NCBI GenBank assembly: GCA_937982115.1
Contig: CALJNE010000031.1
Span: 1-64,000, forward strand
DNA length: 64,000 nucleotides
Origin: an uncultured Bacteroidales bacterium
Lineage (GTDB): Bacteria > Bacteroidota > Bacteroidia > Bacteroidales > ML635J-15
Direction of reading: 5' to 3'
In this document: positions 63,040 to 64,000 of the stretch, piece by piece
Layout of the letters: each line of letters opens with the position of its first letter
How positions within the stretch are numbered: the first letter of the stretch is position 1
Made by a program: the position numbers and the translations under genes
The notes under the pieces: generated by a model
The model's input: only the letters and a program-made list of their open reading frames with translations
Database searches by the model: none
Told to the model about the DNA's origin: nothing

Positions 63040-64000
63040 TTAAAAAGTATTTATCGGATTCGTATTTATTTTTGTAAAACGGACTGCAAAATTAGGATTT
63101 TTTTTCATAATTTCATCATAAAATTTTTCAAGAATAAAAATTTCGCTTTCATAATGTCCAATATCCACTAAAAGTAATTGTTTTTCGATTAAAAAATAAT
63201 CATGATATTTTATGTCGCCGGTAATATAAGCATCAACTCCCGTAAGTTGTGCATGCCTGATAAAAGAAGCCCCGCTGCCTCCGCAAACAGCTATTTTTTT
63301 AACGATTCTATTTGTAAATAAAGAATGTCGTAAATATTTAACATTCAATTTTTCTTTAACATATAAAAGAAAATCTTTTTCATTTAATTCCCGGGATAAT
63401 TCTCCAACTATACCTAATCCAACATTATTCCAATTGTTATCGAGCTTATAAATATCATAAGCTACCTCTTCATAAGGATGAGAGGATAACATTGCCATTA
63501 TTATTTTATTTTGCAGATATTCCGGAAAAATTGTTTCAACACGTATTTCGGGTTCGTAATGAATTTTACCTTTTTCGCCTACAAAAGGATTTGCCTCCAC
63601 CCCTGCTCTGAAACTACCAAAACCATTAACATTGTACGAACAGCAGTCATAATTTCCTATATGTCCTGCTCCAGCATTAAAAATTGCTTTTCTTACAACT
63701 TCTGCGTGAGATTCGGGTACAAATACTACCAATTTCTTCAGGCTATTTTCTTTAGGAACTAAAACTTGTCTGTTACTTAGAAGTAATTTATCCGCAATTT
63801 TTCCGCTCACTCCTTCCGTCACAGAATCAATGTTAGTGTGTAAACATAAAATGTTTATATCATTTTTTATTGCCAGAATAATAGACTTTTCTATATAGTT
63901 TTTTCCTGTTATTGACTTCAATCCGCTAAAAATAAGAGGATGATGAGAAATTATCAAATTACAATTTTCTGATATTGCTTCTTCAACAACTTCGGGTATT
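63040..64000 (-). CDS. Nif3-like dinuclear metal protein, 5' end outside window (partial)
   Basis: The frame is open through the right edge: upstream of the first in-window ATG (63957) it continues with IPEVVEEAISENCNL, matching the normal N-terminal part of the family, so the true start is outside. Metal-site motifs are seen: IISHHPLIFSGLK, LHTNIDSV, and near the end DIGHYESE. A middle insertion (about residues 85-195 of the visible part, LVVFVPESHAEVVRKAIF to MLSSHPYEEVAYDIY) is the PII/CutA-like domain found in long Nif3 proteins. The molecular function of Nif3/YbgI proteins is not settled. Co-transcribed with the zinc-ribbon gene. Confidence 0.93.
   Translation of the reverse strand, partial: IPEVVEEAISENCNLIISHHPLIFSGLKSITGKNYIEKSIILAIKNDINILCLHTNIDSVTEGVSGKIADKLLLSNRQVLVPKENSLKKLVVFVPESHAEVVRKAIFNAGAGHIGNYDCCSYNVNGFGSFRAGVEANPFVGEKGKIHYEPEIRVETIFPEYLQNKIIMAMLSSHPYEEVAYDIYKLDNNWNNVGLGIVGELSRELNEKDFLLYVKEKLNVKYLRHSLFTNRIVKKIAVCGGSGASFIRHAQLTGVDAYITGDIKYHDYFLIEKQLLLVDIGHYESEIFILEKFYDEIMKKNPNFAVRFTKINTNPINTF

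Overview
The window is AT-rich DNA from a member of the Bacteroidota. The phylum call rests on type IX secretion (T9SS) and gliding-type genes (three PorP/SprF proteins, two PorE-like OmpA proteins, a GldB homologue, an SprB-repeat protein with a CHU_C tail, two proteins with T9SS type A sorting tails), a Bat aerotolerance operon, DUF4924, and promoters of the phylum's TTTG-N19-TAnnTTTG form. The features fit a free-living or anaerobic Bacteroidales/Flavobacteriales-like lineage, but genus cannot be read from the sequence. No rRNA, tRNA or CRISPR array was seen.

Layout. 1-1158 is an accessory edge: the 5' part of an IS1595-like transposase (minus strand, cut by the window start), then a 122-bp MITE-like element with an 11-bp terminal inverted repeat and a perfect 8-bp target duplication. 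1171-6760 carries a lipoprotein, an AddA/RecB-like helicase-nuclease, a zinc-finger methyltransferase and CinA. 7074-13144 is a MoxR-DUF58-BatD-like-BatA-BatB-BatC operon that lacks the usual downstream batD/batE; a decayed GxxExxY gene lies there instead. 13707-19000 has two paralogous lipoproteins, NadE, a beta-barrel protein, GldB, DUF4924 and an Hsp15-type S4 protein. 19081-23514 has a large CAP/OmpA-like secreted protein, a thioredoxin-like protein and EngB. 23545-36484 is a T9SS/surface block on the minus strand: three PorP/SprF proteins, a 1304-residue SprB-repeat/CHU_C protein, a small secreted partner, two PorE-like proteins and a 9-TPR protein. SecA follows at 36543-39821.

40224-45561 is a five-gene, translationally coupled minus-strand operon (methyltransferase-like, GT2, GDPD-like, NodU/CmcH-type carbamoyltransferase, SGNH hydrolase), probably modifying a surface glycan or lipid. 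45645-49274 is ComEC, a TPR lipoprotein, peptide deformylase and RuvX. 49398-51755 is a T9SS cargo. 51875-53629 encodes a carboxyltransferase whose biotinyl-type domain has His in place of the biotinylated lysine.

53707-58588 is the most novel-looking unit. It is a two-gene operon: a 1141-residue fusion of a uridine-kinase-like P-loop kinase, an unrecognised middle region, a class II aldolase-like domain and a ribulose-phosphate-3-epimerase-like domain, overlapping by 11 bp a protein with two tandem nucleotidyltransferase domains. Together they look like a self-contained route to a nucleotide-activated sugar or polyol. The window ends with a modular T9SS cargo (58617-62159), a coiled-coil zinc-ribbon protein and a Nif3-family protein cut by the window end.
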